Shown here: one piece after another, positions 22,201 through 34,077 of the stretch
How the letters are laid out: the number at the start of each line of letters is the position of its first letter
Position numbering within the stretch: position 1 is the stretch's first letter
Source: Bolinopsis microptera
Taxonomy: Eukaryota; Ctenophora; Tentaculata; Lobata; Bolinopsidae
Length of the DNA stretch: 64,000 nucleotides
Reading direction: 5' to 3'
NCBI RefSeq assembly: GCF_026151205.1
Contig: NC_087082.1
Coordinates: forward strand, 14,479,365-14,543,364
Notes under the pieces: model-generated
Told to the model about the DNA's origin: nothing
Database searches by the model: none
Seen by the model: the letters and a program-made list of their open reading frames with translations, nothing else
Position numbers and translations under genes: made by a program

Positions 22201-24271
22201 TCGTTTTTGTTCTCAGTTAATTGTTCTGAGTTAATTGTTCTGAGTCCATTATTCAACATACTGTGTTGGGTCAGAGAGGTCCTTTCTAAAGTTTACGACT
22301 CCGGATCAATGTGTCCTAATTCCATGAGAAATCTATTTTCGGTAATCATCATTTTTGTTGCTGGTAATTCCGTCACTGGACTATAAATGCACAAAGAGTA
22401 AAGACATAAAATTATCGTAACTTTATTTTCAATAACTTATATATAAGTTACCGTCAATAATAATCTGTTTTGTTTTGAATTCTGTCAGAGAACAAATTCC
22501 ATTTACCCATCGGTGATCATTGTGTGTCTGTAATTGTAGTGCGGTTTTCTAAGATTAGGTTAGCAGTATTCAGCGGTAACACTACTCCTGTCCGACAGTA
22601 CTATTTTCTTGTATTTGAAGTGATATCTCAAATTTGGCACATAGAAATTCACCCAAACTTGCACAAATTATGTGTATTAAAGCTATCTTACTATCTGGAA
22701 AGTTTCAAGAAAATCGTATCGTTGGATCTCCAGATATTTGCCTTGGTACCATTGCAAACCACCGAATTGGAGATATTTTTTGTGTTTAAGGTGATATGTC
22801 AAATTTGGCCCATATAAATTCGCTCAAACTTACACATTATCCGTCCTATAACCATCATACTTGACGGAAAGTTTCAAGAAAATCGTATGGTAGGATCTGA
22901 CATAAACTATTGTCCGAATAACCTATTTTCTGAGTCGGACAGGAGTCGCCCAATCCTAAATTTTATATCACAAAACCATCCAGTTATACTGTCAGCCTGT
23001 ACAGCATACAACTCTGGGTATGTAGTTATGAGGGCAATTTGGCAACTGCAATAAGGATAATGCACTCACAAGATGCACCACGAAGCAGCTGCCGCCATCA
23101 GACACATACCACCACTCACAAATTGTAATATATTGACGCAGTTTGTTAAACAGTATTATAGTCTTACCGTGTTGAAGTGTGTTATTTAAGTGCAATGCTC
23201 ACAACAGCTTCTGTTGTTGATATATTCATATATGATATTAGAGACAAGAAAAAAAGCCATTGTTGGACGTGAGGAGAGTGAGGACTCTAACTTTTAACCT
23301 GAGTGTATCTATGTTAGATGAGGAAACTGTCATTACATTCACAGCGAATGTTTATTTATTATTTATTGTACTGTTTGGAGGCTCGTTACTTGTTACGGTG
23401 GGGATGGGGGGGTGCAAGTTTGTTTTGAAACCTAGCAACCACTTAGTAACCTAGCAACCATGTCAGAACAAACTAGCACGACCTTCCCACCTCCAGTCTT
23501 TACAATAATCTGTTAGTTCCCAAGAACGTCGACTTAAATAGTTTTCACTGCTCCGTCGATGCCTTGATGATTTCGACCTCTATGTTTAGCCTATATTTGG
23601 TTCGGTTTGTTATTACAAGTACAAGCAATCAAATAATCCTGATCATTTTTCTGATGATCAGTAATCTAGATATTCTTTGGTTTGATTCTTGTAGTGTTCC
23701 CGTTTATTGCGAAAATACAAGGAAAAGGCTCTTATCAGAATTATTAAAACAATGCGACTAATAAATAATGTTCCGATCCGGTTATTACATTGTTTGGTAT
23801 TAAAACTTTAAAAGTACAAGCTATTAAATAACCCTGCTCCCTTTCTTCCTGATAATCTAGATATTTCCTAGTTCGGAGCTACAGTTTTACAAGGCCCCCA
23901 GCTGTTAAATGTTGACAGAACCTTCGTCAGTATTTACTGTATAGTAGTGTGGTCTTTGGCCTTACAATTGTGATCCGTCTAATTCCCATTCTTACTGTGT
24001 GCTGACTCCTGGTGGTCCCCAGTTTATATACGGTATTCTGGTATTTCTGTAGAATCGTTATCAGATTATCATGAATCTGATGAAAGTTTTTTATTATAAT
24101 AATGATATTTATTGTTATAGTTACTAGTCTCTAGGTTCATGGCGCAGTCTTCAGAGTTCAGAAGGAGTAACCCGCTCATAACTACTCTGATTTTAATTTA
24201 CTTGCTTGCTAGAAAAGTTATCTTATCTGTGGTAAATGTGATGCAGAGTCAGACATTTAATCGTTTTTCAG
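22201..24271. other. Intron with one inverted-repeat element
   Basis: Apart from the element at 22584-22946 no exon is supported. Near 23430-23460 the GTAACC-T-AGCAAC match to the X-box consensus appears as a single site. Confidence 0.5.
22584..22946. mobile_element. 363-bp element with 13-bp inverted ends
   Basis: ACTCCTGTCCGAC at 22584 and GTCGGACAGGAGT at 22934 are perfect inverted repeats, with weaker inverted similarity continuing outward. Inside, a ~110-bp segment containing GTTTCAAGAAAATCGTAT is present twice as diverged direct copies. An open frame of 97 codons crosses it but shows no transposase motif. No clear target duplication. Confidence 0.55.
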
Positions 24272-24331
24272 TTTTTGAAAAGAGTAGAGAAGGAGTCAAG
24301 TAAGGAAGGAAAAGAGCAGAGGAAGAAAGTG
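24272..24331 (+). CDS. Coding exon, basic/charged (20 codons)
   Basis: The acceptor is aatcgtttttcag; the exon reads FLKRVEKESSKEGKEQRKKV and ends GTG|GTGAGA, phase 0 to 0. Highly charged, helix-prone, Lys-rich. No known family. Both splice sites are strong, and the composition matches the other exons. Confidence 0.7.
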
Positions 24332-24390
24332 GTGAGATGTGAGCTTTGTATCGTGTGGTATTTGTGTTTGTGTCCAGGTTTTACTTTCTG

Positions 24391-24510
24391 TTACTGAGTG
24401 TTACTGAGTGTTACTGAGTGTTACTGAGTGTTACTGAGTGTTACTGAGTGTTACTGAGTGTTACTGAGTGTTACTGAGTGTTACTGAGTGTTACTGAGTG
24501 TTACTGAGTT
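24391..24510. repeat. 10-bp TTACTGAGTG array, 12 copies
   Basis: Pure tandem, flanked on each side by TTACTTTCTG. Confidence 0.97.
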
Positions 24511-24632
24511 TTACTTTCTGTTACTGAGTGTGATTCTCTATTATACTTAACAAACTGTTCGCTGATGTGGACAGTATATAAGAATTGTTATCACCACCAG
24601 ATTCAGTGGGGGTTGTTGCCCTCTTGCTGTAG

Positions 24633-24688
24633 ATTCTTAAAGAGTTGAGGACGGTTAAGAATATCAGAATGATTTCGCCGTTAATTTG
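24633..24688 (+). CDS. Possible exon (18 codons)
   Basis: An excellent acceptor (ttgccctcttgctgtag) is followed by ILKELRTVKNIRMISPLI in phase 0 and a TTG|GTAATG donor. The end phase (2) does not fit the next recognised exon, so either another exon is missing or this is a decoy. Confidence 0.25.
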
Positions 24689-25109
24689 GTAATGATTGGA
24701 AACAAATTGGAGTTTAACCAGGATCGCGTGGTCTTGATAAACGGGCCTGGCGGCGTGTTCTATCAGTTCAAATAGACGGGTTCAATTGCACTTCACTGTA
24801 AAAGACACGTTTCGGGGGACAAACTAAAAACGCTGAACAAGCTATGAAAACCCGCATTGAGAATGTCCGATAAAGGATTTATTAGACTATTTATAAAAAT
24901 AAATAGTGCAAGATTTGCATTCGTTTCTTCAGAATTTGTATTTTTACTTCCTCGTGCAGTTACGAGATCCTCTATTCTTCTATAACACACTAGAATGTCC
25001 TATTATAGCACACTAGAGTGTCCTATAGCACCCCCACGTCAGTAGTAATCAGGCTTCTATAACTACCAGTGGGGTGAGTTGCCCCTCTCGTGGTACTGTT
25101 ACTCATTGT

Positions 25110-25386
25110 TAGGGTCGGAGGAACAGACGGGCCATGACTCGAGCCGTGGCAGCTCTCACGAACAGTCACGAAGTGCTAAACAGGCTGAAAACAGAGTGCC
25201 AAGGACACGGATTTTCGCGTTTCACGTCTTTTGATTGAAAAGCGTGACTAGCAGTTTTCACGGATTCCTTTCACAATTCCCTAACCACACAACATGAAAA
25301 CTGACGTGAAAACCTTCATGACCTCTAAACATACTGCGTGACTCGAATCGTGAGAGTTGTCAGGGCTCGAGTCTGTTCCGACCCTA
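25110..25386. mobile_element. 277-bp inverted-repeat element
   Basis: The left end TAGGGTCGGAGGAACAGAC... and the right end ...GTCTGTTCCGACCCTA are inverted copies over roughly 55 bp, with mismatches and small gaps (ACTCGAGCCGTGGCAGCTCT against AGAGTTGTCAGGGCTCGAGT). MITE-like; no coding capacity; no sure target duplication. Confidence 0.65.
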
Positions 25387-25916
25387 AAAGAGACAGGCAA
25401 TTGGAGCCTCAAGGGGTGTTGCTGTTGTTTTGATCTGCTAAAAGTGGGACGCTAACTCAAACTATAGTGAGTGTCACCATCGCGGGGTTGTGACTCTTGA
25501 TCGGAAGGCCTTCATAATTACATTTTCATCGTGATGAATCGACCAGAAATTCAAATTATGAGAGCCTACCAACCAATGGTCAAGACCCCGCGATGCTGGT
25601 GACTTAACATTAACAAAACGCTGACCAGAATCTCTAATAATACTGTTTTTCAAGCTTTGATCATGGCGGCTGCGCTTCTAAACGGGCCTGCGAATTCAAT
25701 AACTGAATAATTAAAATAATTAAGAATATCGGATAAAATATTTATTTTGTTAACGTTAACGGCAAGCTTTCACGATCATGATAAGCAATAAGCGTTTTTA
25801 ATACAAAGTGCTACATAATACTCATAGAAAACACTTTAAGGCCAGAGAAGACCCAAAATAGTCTTGATATGCATGATAAGATAACTTCTGCATCTCACGC
25901 TCAAATGAGATACTCC

Positions 25917-26054
25917 TAGGCGCGCCGATGTGTCCCTAGTATGTGCTGATATTCACCCTGATCTCGTAATTCAATGTCAACATTAGGGTGAATATCATCA
26001 CATACTACTACTTGTTCCTATACTAGGGATCACACATCGGAACCGGGAGCGCCC
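25917..26054. mobile_element. 138-bp foldback element
   Basis: CCGATGTGTCCCTAGTATGTG followed by TGATATTCACCCT is answered by AGGGTGAATATCATCACATA and CTAGGGATCACACATCGG. The DNA can form a nearly full-length hairpin around a short loop at about 25970. Confidence 0.65.
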
Positions 26055-26751
26055 AGGAAGCAACCTTTGTTTACATAAACACAGTGGATAGATAATTTTA
26101 TCAGTTGTTGTCTTGTCTTGTATACATTCTAGGATGTGGTTATTTGCTTGCTGCTGTTATTTGTGAATCGTTTTGTTTATAGTTTTACAGCTTTTGGAAC
26201 GATTACAGGGTTTGGTTAAACCATTTTCATGTTTGCTTGTAAGTTCTATTGTAACCGTCTGAACTACATAGCTTTATTTTAGCCTTCTTTTTAAATTTGT
26301 GTAACAACCAGCTTTAGATTAGGTATAGGAATCAACAATCTGGTGGATTCGTGTTATAGAGTAGTGTAATAGAGTCTCATGATTTGATAGTTCTTTCATT
26401 AAAATTTGTGATTGTTCCTGAATGGACTCAGTGAGGACAGATTCTAATGGAAATGAATAGCTGAATAACGTATCGACATCTCTACGTCATACTCATATTC
26501 TCAAATTATTTGTTATATAGTAGTGTTGAAAGTATTAAAGTTGAAAGTTTTGATACTTTCAACTTTAATAGTCTATTCAGAAACAATCAGAAATTTGAAT
26601 GGAAGAACTATGGAATCAACAATGATATTCCACCTTTTTGCAATGGTACCAGAGATTTCGGATGAGAACTTTTGAACGCTTTCTAAATGTTTCCTATTCT
26701 ACAACCGACTGGTCATTGGTTACCTCTCCTTATATGGGCATCACGTGTCAC

Positions 26752-26948
26752 TGGTTACCTATTTAATGACTCATTAACTGGTTACCTATTTAATGACTCA
26801 TTAACTGGTTACCTATTTAATGACTCATTAACTGGTTACCTATTTAATGACTCATTAACTGGTTACCTATTTAATGACTCATTAACTGGTTACCTATTTA
26901 ATGACTCATTAACTGGTTACCTATTTAATGACTCATTAACTGGTTACC
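26752..26948. repeat. 27-bp minisatellite, about 7 copies
   Basis: The unit is CTGGTTACCTATTTAATGAC + TCATTAA, nearly pure. Divisible by three, so the plus strand opens as repeated SLTGYLFND; no splice context, not called as coding. Confidence 0.95.
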
Positions 26949-28394
26949 GAACCTTAAAACAAGTATATAGTTTCATGTGAGAGGTGACTATCAGGTGGCT
27001 TATGAGTATTGCACTCACTGGAGCACTGGGACCTGTACGACATAATATTATAGTTATACTGCACCCAACCTAATACCTACACCACATATTATAGTTATAC
27101 TGCACCCAACCTAAGAGTCATAGTGCATTCCACGAGGATAGCTGTAGTCTACCAAATATTTGACTAATATCATACTACGCTCTACACAGTCTTAGTCCGA
27201 CACATTAGATATACATTACGCGAGGGTACCACTACCCTGACGTTATAACGTTTAGATGGTGAGTAATGACTCTCCACCCATGACATCAATACAGCATTCC
27301 AGCGGTCCCGACATGGCAACCATGATTAATTTAATACATACAAATCCAATTTACCAGGTCCGCTCTGAAAAAATGAACTGATGACACACTAAGATACAAA
27401 TTATTGCGGCTTTCGTGCTTTTGTGGCAAGCGGTTAAGGGCGGTCCCTTGCGGTGAACGACATCCCGAAACTCTGGATAACAATCGTCTAATTGTAACGC
27501 TCAATGTTTTCTAGTTATTTGCAGTTTAATCCAATCTATCGCTTTTTGCGCATAATAACGTGGCACGTGCGTTGCCTTGTCAACTCTGCAGGTGGTTGTG
27601 AAACTCATGACAAATCACAAACTGTTGTTGGAAGTATAAGGGTTGCGGGAATACAGTCAAACCACACGGTTATCAGGGAACAGTACACCCCCACAAGAGT
27701 GACTGTAATTATAACAGAGGCATTAGTGCATTACCACAGTAGTAGTAGTAGTAGTTGTGGTGGATAGGTACTGCATTAAATCTTTCACCATCTTATTGTA
27801 TATTGTAATAGAATACCCTGGATTTCCATTATCGTTTGGAGAGTTGCTTTCTTGTCGCGACTGTGAAACTTTAATGTTAGATGATCGGTTTAAGAAACTG
27901 TGACAATCAATGTGATATAAAGAGGTCGCGTTTTGTCGCTGTAGTTGTTATGCTGGCAGTGCAACAAATAATGGAAGTTGTAATTGTGGCAATTCGGTAA
28001 TCTGCCGATGGTCACATATAACGCACGATGTTCACTTAAGGCACAGTTGAGACACATAAATGTAATGAAAGTTTTAATGGAAGTTGTAATGGAAGTTCAA
28101 AGTTGTAATGGAAGTTGTAATGGAAGTGGCACGTCATTTCATTATCTTATTGATTAAGCCCACAACAGTCTAGTTCAGAGATTGGTATCAAGTTCCTGTG
28201 TATTAACGTCTGGTACCTGCAATAACACAGGGTCTCCGTAACTCTGTATCCCTGTTGTTACACCTGGAGGTATTCGTGAACAGTGAACACGGGCTGAAGG
28301 TTTAACCATGTGACGTCACATGGTTTTAACAGTGAGGCCCCCTCTCTATGGTTGTTCCGTGTCTCTGTGTTTTGTTGGGTAGCATAGTTCCGGC
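26949..28394. other. Intron, nothing firm
   Basis: A good acceptor (gtcaactctgcag at 27591) precedes VVVKLMTNHKLLLE in phase 0, but the following GTATAAG is a poor donor. GTAATGGAAGTT units repeat near 28060-28130. Confidence 0.4.
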
Positions 28395-28676
28395 TGTCTT
28401 TTAGAGGTCCTGTTTAGAGGTCCTGTTTAGAGGTCCTGTCTTTTAGAGGTCCTGTCTTTTAGAGGTCCTGTCTTTTAGAGGTCCTGTCTTTTAGAGGTCC
28501 TGTCTTTTAGAGGTCCTGTCTTTTAGAGGTCCTGTCTTTTAGAGGTCCTTTTAGAGGTCCTTTTAGATGTCCTGTTTTAGAGGTCCTGTTTTAGAGGTCC
28601 TGTTAGAGGTCCTGTCTTTTAGAGGTCCTGTCTTTTAGAGGTCCTGTTTAGAGGTCCTGTCTTTTAGAGGTCCTGT
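28395..28676. repeat. 16-bp AGAGGTCCTGTCTTTT array
   Basis: About 17 copies with unit-length variants. It is followed by ctgtctttttgcag, an acceptor-like site, and 47 open codons. The whole block (from a TGACGTCACATGGTTTTAAC segment) has a diverged relative at 28870-29060 that lacks the open frame, so I read it as duplicated non-coding DNA. Confidence 0.9.
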
Positions 28677-30659
28677 GTGTTCATCTCTGTCTTTTTGCAG
28701 GCTCTCTACTTCACGATTTTAACACTTTCTGACCTCCACATTCTGACCTTTTCGCATTCGTTTAGAATTACGAATATAGGATTCTTAAGAGAAGGATGCA
28801 GTTTAAAATGGTATATGGAAACTATCTCTACCTCAGACTATCAGTAGTTCGGCATCTTGGTTACTACATTTCTCATCATATGACGTCACACATATGACGT
28901 CACAAGGTTTAACACTCCCCTTCTTCCGCATGATTGTTCTGTGTCCCTGTCCCTGGTTTTGCCGGGTAGACTGCTGCTTAGAGGTATCCAAGTTGGTTAG
29001 TGTTCACCTTTTTGTCAGCTCTCCTCCCACGATGTTGTGCACTTAATTCAGATGCCGAGCTTTATTTGCGCCCTCAGAGTTAGGAGTTGATAGGATTTAG
29101 AACCGCGAAGGATTAAGTTATAGCTTTACAGTTGAGTGCGTGTGATGCGAAGTGAGATTCCGGAAGGATTCGTTATATAGTTGCTGAGAAGTGTAGTTAC
29201 TAAGACAAAGAAATAAATATGGGAATGAGGGGAACCTCGCGTCACCTCACTAAGTTGGACTATAAGTTATCTCTAGTTCACACTATTGTGAAATGTGAAT
29301 ACTGTCTGGAATTTGTCAGCAATGTGCGTGACGTATAAGTTCCTATTCATTGTCCTTTATCACATTTACATGTTCGTTAGTCTAATTTAGACCTACTCGA
29401 GTCATAATATTGAGAATGTTCGCGGTTTTCCCACATTTCAGCTTGTCTGACTTGTCTGAACTTGTTCACGTAGATTTATGCTTGTATGGCATTGTTTTGA
29501 CCCTGTTGCCCTATATTTAAGCTTTCTGCTTTTCTTTTGCTCTTGTCTGACGACCTCGTTAAATACTGCTTCTTTGGAACTTGTATAATTGTGTTTCTTT
29601 TATTCACAATTTTTCGCGAGTTTCATTTTCAGATACGCCAGGGGACATTTAATACCCATGTAAATTGTAAAATGTGAATTTTATCAACAAGATTAGATTC
29701 TCTATTTTAAATCCGGGTATGACGGTGAATCAACAATCTTTGTTTTTCCGTTTATGATTTAAAATACTTTTAAACTTCAAAAGTATTTTAAATTTAAGTT
29801 ATTTAACGGACACACACTGTGCAATGCCAGTATCAAATTCAATGAATGTAAATCATCAAACATGTAATTACTGTAGCTTAGTTGTGATTGTTGCCCACCC
29901 ACGCTGCTCTCACACTGTCCTGTGACTTGAATTCTCATCTGAAGACTTGAACTCACATAATGAAATAAAAGTTAGATCACAACTCGTGAAACATATTTGA
30001 GTGGGCAAATCCGCGGCCGGACAGATTCTCAGTCACTTTGTCACCACCCTCCTAGTAGCTCTGTGACATTACTTCTCATATAACGCGGACATCACTTGTG
30101 CTTGTTCTGCCTAACAAGCAGTCTGACTCGTTGTAAAAATTGTTGATTGTTTAGAACTACTTGCCGCTGGATTACATGCCATTCCACTGCTGACTTTAAC
30201 TGACTGTATCGGAGGAAGGTTGCCAAGAGGGGGCCGGCTTTTTCAACATGCTCTCTGAACTGTTATTTAACATATTATTTCCTTTAGTCGTTACTATGCG
30301 TCCGGTCCTTTCCAGCCACTCTTTAGTAACAAATTTCTCACCCTATTTATTATGTTTGATTTGTTATATTCGCATTTGGGTACGGTTTTTAAACACTAAA
30401 ACATCCATGATTGTGGTAACATGAGCCTTTCCATGATCTGTAATTAATAGTATTAGAATGATCACCGCAAAAATGCCACACTTTGTATTTATAGTAAGAC
30501 CGGAGGAGTGGGGCTAATGCTGCTCTGACATTTGATATCTTACTGATCTGTTGTTTTGTACGTGTACATTGTAGTTATAGTTATATAGTTTACATAGTCT
30601 GTTTAGCTGTAGTTTTTAGATGTATCACCCCGCTGCTTCACAGGTTCTGTAAATGAGAG
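28677..30659. other. Intron, nothing recognised
   Basis: AT-rich sequence with a palindromic AAAATACTTTTAAACTTCAA AAGTATTTT stretch near 29760. A strong-looking acceptor (cgctgcttcacag at 30643) lies just before the large exon but is out of frame with it. Confidence 0.5.
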
Positions 30660-32519
30660 GAGGATCAGTACATGGCACACAAATATGCGGAGAATCTGAA
30701 CTCTAAGAACTACGTTGGTAAGAGCAGGAGGAAGCAGCTAAATGTGGACCCCTCAGTGGACACCAGTACCCCTAGTGATGAGCCACCCTCCACCTCCAAA
30801 CCAGAGTCCACCAGTGTGTTTAAGAAACTCAAGATCAAGAAGTCCAGGTCACCGTACAGAAGCAGACCTATCAGTTTCACCCCCTCTTCAAGGTTTGAGA
30901 GGAGGAGCAGTGGAGAGGGTGAAGTTGTGAGAACTCCACCGTCTCCGAAGAAGAGTAATAAAAACAAGGTCAAAGCTAGGTGGAGGAATGTGATGCGTAA
31001 TGGGGGTAGCAAGCGCTCTAGTAACCACAGTAACCACAGTAACCGCAGTAACCACAGTAACCATAGTAACAACAGTAACTGTAGTAACCGGAGAAACCGT
31101 ACTGATGAACTGATAGGGCTGCTCTTGACAGCATCCGTTCAGAAAGCTAACACTACCCCAGAAACAAGTACACCCCAAGCTTCCTTAGGACCTGACATTT
31201 TGATCAGTGGGGCCCACTCTAAAAGTCTTGATGGAAATTTCCCTGTATCAGAAGTGCGTGGAGATGCGTTTGATTTTGAGGATCAGATCAGTCTGGAGAA
31301 GATCAGTCTGAGAGAGGCAGCGAGCGCTGAACGGCTGGATCTCTCTTTAGATGATCTCTTCTCTGCTATTGATGTATCCCCTGACATTCCTAACACAGAG
31401 GAATCTTCACCAGATAAGGAAGGTACTCATATGTTCACCCAAACTATAACAGAGCCCACCAACTACAATGAAAATGTGGATAAATTCAACTCAAAAGCGG
31501 AATCCTCGGATACAGGAGTACAAACGGATCTCGTTCAATTTCAAAAAGACGTGGAATCTACTCCAGCAGAAATAGTTCCTGTAGAAGATCCGAAGAAATG
31601 TGTTCAGTCCTTTACTCAAACTGAATCTTTGGAACAACAGAGCTTTCCTAACGAGGAACTGTACAAACTGGATATTCCATCTCAGTCACTCATCAACAAA
31701 TCTAACGCTCATATTCAAACTCAGGAAATTGAAATTGAAACGAAGGAGAGTTCAACAGAAACCTTGGAACCCTCTCCAGCTGTGATTGAAACAAGTTTTG
31801 CCGAGACAAGTTTTGCCGAGACCCATTTCGTGAATGTCGGGCTCGACCCTATTGAAGAAATTCTTATAAATGGTGAGTTGAAGGAGACCAAACCTATTCA
31901 AAGGAATGTGAGTGTCGGACTTGATCCGGTTCAGGAAATTCTCATAAATGGTGACTTGAAAGAGACAGAACTATATCAGAAAAACGTTAGCGTGAGTGTT
32001 GGGCTTGACCCCGTTCAAGAAATTCTCATAAATGGTGACTTGAAGGAGACAGAACCTTGTCAGAAAAATGTTAGCGTGAGTGTTGGGCTTGACCCCGTTC
32101 AAGAAATTCTCATAAATGGTGACTTGAAAGAGACAAAACCTTGTCAGAAAAATGTTAGCGTGAGTGTTGGGCTTGACCCCGTTCAAGAAATTCTCATAAA
32201 TGGTGACTTGAAAGAGACAGAACCTTGTCAGAAAGTTGCAAGTTCTGAAACTTCAAAAACTTCAGAGTTGGACCTTTCAGAGAAAGCTTTATTGAACGGC
32301 AAAGGTCAGGTTAGTGTGCAACTAAAATCCGAAAAATCAGAAGAGGAAGAAACCCGAATACTTCTCAGCGGGCTCAGTGAGAAGGTCTCAAAGGGGGATG
32401 ATAGTGGACGTAAAGAGCCTTCAATAAAGACTGACTTGAAAGATACTGCAAAGGTAACTGAGATAACTCTCTCTGAACCCCAACAAACAGTGGACTCCAA
32501 CATCGAGACTGAAGATGAG
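30660..32519 (+). CDS. Largest exon: disordered region with four QT (LC8) motifs and 28-residue repeats
   Basis: 620 codons, phase 0 to 0, acceptor in aaatgagag and donor GAG|GTTAGT. If not spliced, it stops seven codons later. The first part is basic and Ser/Pro-rich (KLKIKKSRSPYRSRP), followed by an Asn-Ser stretch of repeated SNHSNH at 31017-31095. Four LC8-type motifs follow: MFTQTITE (31431), GVQTDLV (31515), SFTQTESL (31608) and HIQTQEIE (31710). Between about 31830 and 32230 there are five copies of a 26-28-residue repeat with core VGLDPVQEILINGDLKET; the last three are nearly identical (84-bp period), indicating recent expansion. The remainder is Glu/Ser/Lys-rich. I recognise no folded domain. 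Established: LC8 dimers bind TQT/VQT/IQT peptides in disordered chains. Inference: multivalent LC8 scaffold attached to a formin. Start alternatives are ATG 30672 or acceptors a few bases away. Confidence 0.85.
31017..31095 (+). repeat. 9-bp AGTAACCAC coding repeat
   Basis: About nine copies in frame give SNH/SNR/SNN/SNC units. As DNA, neighbouring units form GTAACC-AC-AGTAAC, which fits the X-box consensus. Confidence 0.9.
31830..32234 (+). repeat. 78/84-bp coding repeat, 5 copies
   Basis: Copies 1 and 2 encode 26 residues, copies 3-5 encode 28 by gain of a Val-Ser pair. Copies 3-5 differ at only a few bases, including silent ones. Confidence 0.95.
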
Positions 32520-33320
32520 GTTAGTATTTCGTTACTATAGCTTACAATTAGTGTAATCGTAATTAATCAATACCATAGTAAGTCAGTATTATCGTTACGA
32601 GTAAGTTGAATTGTTAAAAGTTGGTATATATTGATCGCATATGTTAAGTTTTAACTTTTGATAACTTAACATTAAGCGTACTAAATGAAACAAATTACTG
32701 TTTGGACGTACGTTACAATTTAGAAGTATCAACTTGTCCGAATCCTGAAAGGTGTGTTACGTTTATAAACACATACGTTTCGATACTATCTGCAACAAAT
32801 GTTAAAAGGGTTTATTCGGGGTCCTCAAAGTAACGTTTATTGATAATTCCTCTTAATTTCTCTCGGTCCTTCATTCCAGTCGAACCCACCAGGTCGTTTG
32901 ACTATCCAGAGATCAATACTTCAAAATTTTTATCCCGATTGTTTGCTGACTGCATACCTTCACTGTGGTTTGAATTTCTTTTAATTAATTAGAACCTCCC
33001 GTTCCAGTAATAGGGCAGCGGAGGCCAGGTTCCAAGGTACTACAGGCGACCACTTTCCAATTGGTGTGGGAATTTGTTGGCTGAAAAATATTTGATACAT
33101 TCATTTGTAGAAGTAGCAAACTTGAAACCTCGGATTATGCGAAAAGAGTTACTTGTTGCGCGGAAATCAGCGCCCACAATTTTTCATTGCCACCATCATA
33201 TCACAAACCTTCTTCAGATGGTATTAAAACTCAGCAGAATATTATTCCCGCCATGCAATTTATAATATTGGTTAAAATGCTGAGTTTCTTAAAACTCATA
33301 GTAACGGTTCTTTATTTCAG
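32520..33320. other. Intron
   Basis: No exon or repeat array is seen; a 63-codon open frame at 33074 lacks splice context. Confidence 0.5.
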
Positions 33321-33350
33321 AAATCAGTGAAGAGAAAGAGTGTTCTCGCG
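33321..33350 (+). CDS. 30-nt micro-exon
   Basis: The acceptor is gttctttatttcag and the donor GCG|GTAAGC; it reads KSVKRKSVLA, phase 0 to 0. Strong splice sites, basic composition and phase all agree with its neighbours. Likely a facultative cassette, given its size and phase. Confidence 0.65.
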
Positions 33351-34077
33351 GTAAGCGAACATTTAATTTAATTTCATTTATAGTCCGTTAAAATTGAGTT
33401 ATTGTTAAAATTAAGTTATTGTTAAAATTACGTTATTGTTAGGGTACGCGACAATTTACCTCGTGAATACAGAAAATTAAATGTGGTAAATAAGAAATTT
33501 AACACTATGAGTATGAGATTATTGTTAAACATGTACTTACAGTGACCCTAAGTATAAATAGTAAATATTGACGATTCCACACGTTATTTCAAAATCTCAT
33601 CGCGGCTTTTCCTCAGCGTGACTTTTTACGTAAACTTCTCACGGCGCGAACACAGAAGCAAGCGATCCTTGTAACATCATGAATTATTCCCAATATTTCT
33701 GATGAATACTGATTGGGTTGAGGAGCGCTCTAATACTTTACATACAAACTAATTGAGTTGATTGTGATTGCATGTTTGTGGCTCTCTGCTACATGATAAT
33801 AACTGTAACTCTAACATTTTCCCTTGATGATCTCTTCCCAGCTGCCTTGTGCTTATCGTTTATACAGTATATACTTATAGTACGTATGGTAATTTTACTT
33901 TATAATGGTTGCAATTTAATAATGCAGCTGTGTCACACCATCTTGCGAAAACGTTTTCTATTCGACCTTAATGAAATCTAAGTTTTCTCGAGAGAAACAG
34001 ATATCGAATGCACGTGTACCGTGTATCATGAAGCGTGCAGTATGGACCGCGTGTCAATATGTGCAGGATACTGTGTA
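33351..34077. other. Intron, nothing recognised
   Basis: Short AATTGAGTTATTGTTAA repeats near 33390-33440; no supported exon. Confidence 0.5.

Larger units (their letters stand above)
24689..26751. other. Intron with two inverted-repeat elements
   Basis: See the elements at 25110-25386 and 25917-26054. At 26355-26450 a segment containing GATTTGATAGTTCTTTCATT and ACTCAGTGAGGACAGATTC is a diverged copy of one at 51140-51225. No exon supported. Confidence 0.5.

Noticed and set aside
28696-28850. Possible exon after ctgtctttttgcag with 47 open codons
   Set aside because: A diverged duplicate of the same block at 28870-29060 lacks the open frame, and composition is unlike the other exons.
30710-31178. 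Minus-strand open frames opposite the largest exon
   Set aside because: Shadows of the Ser/Asn-rich coding strand.
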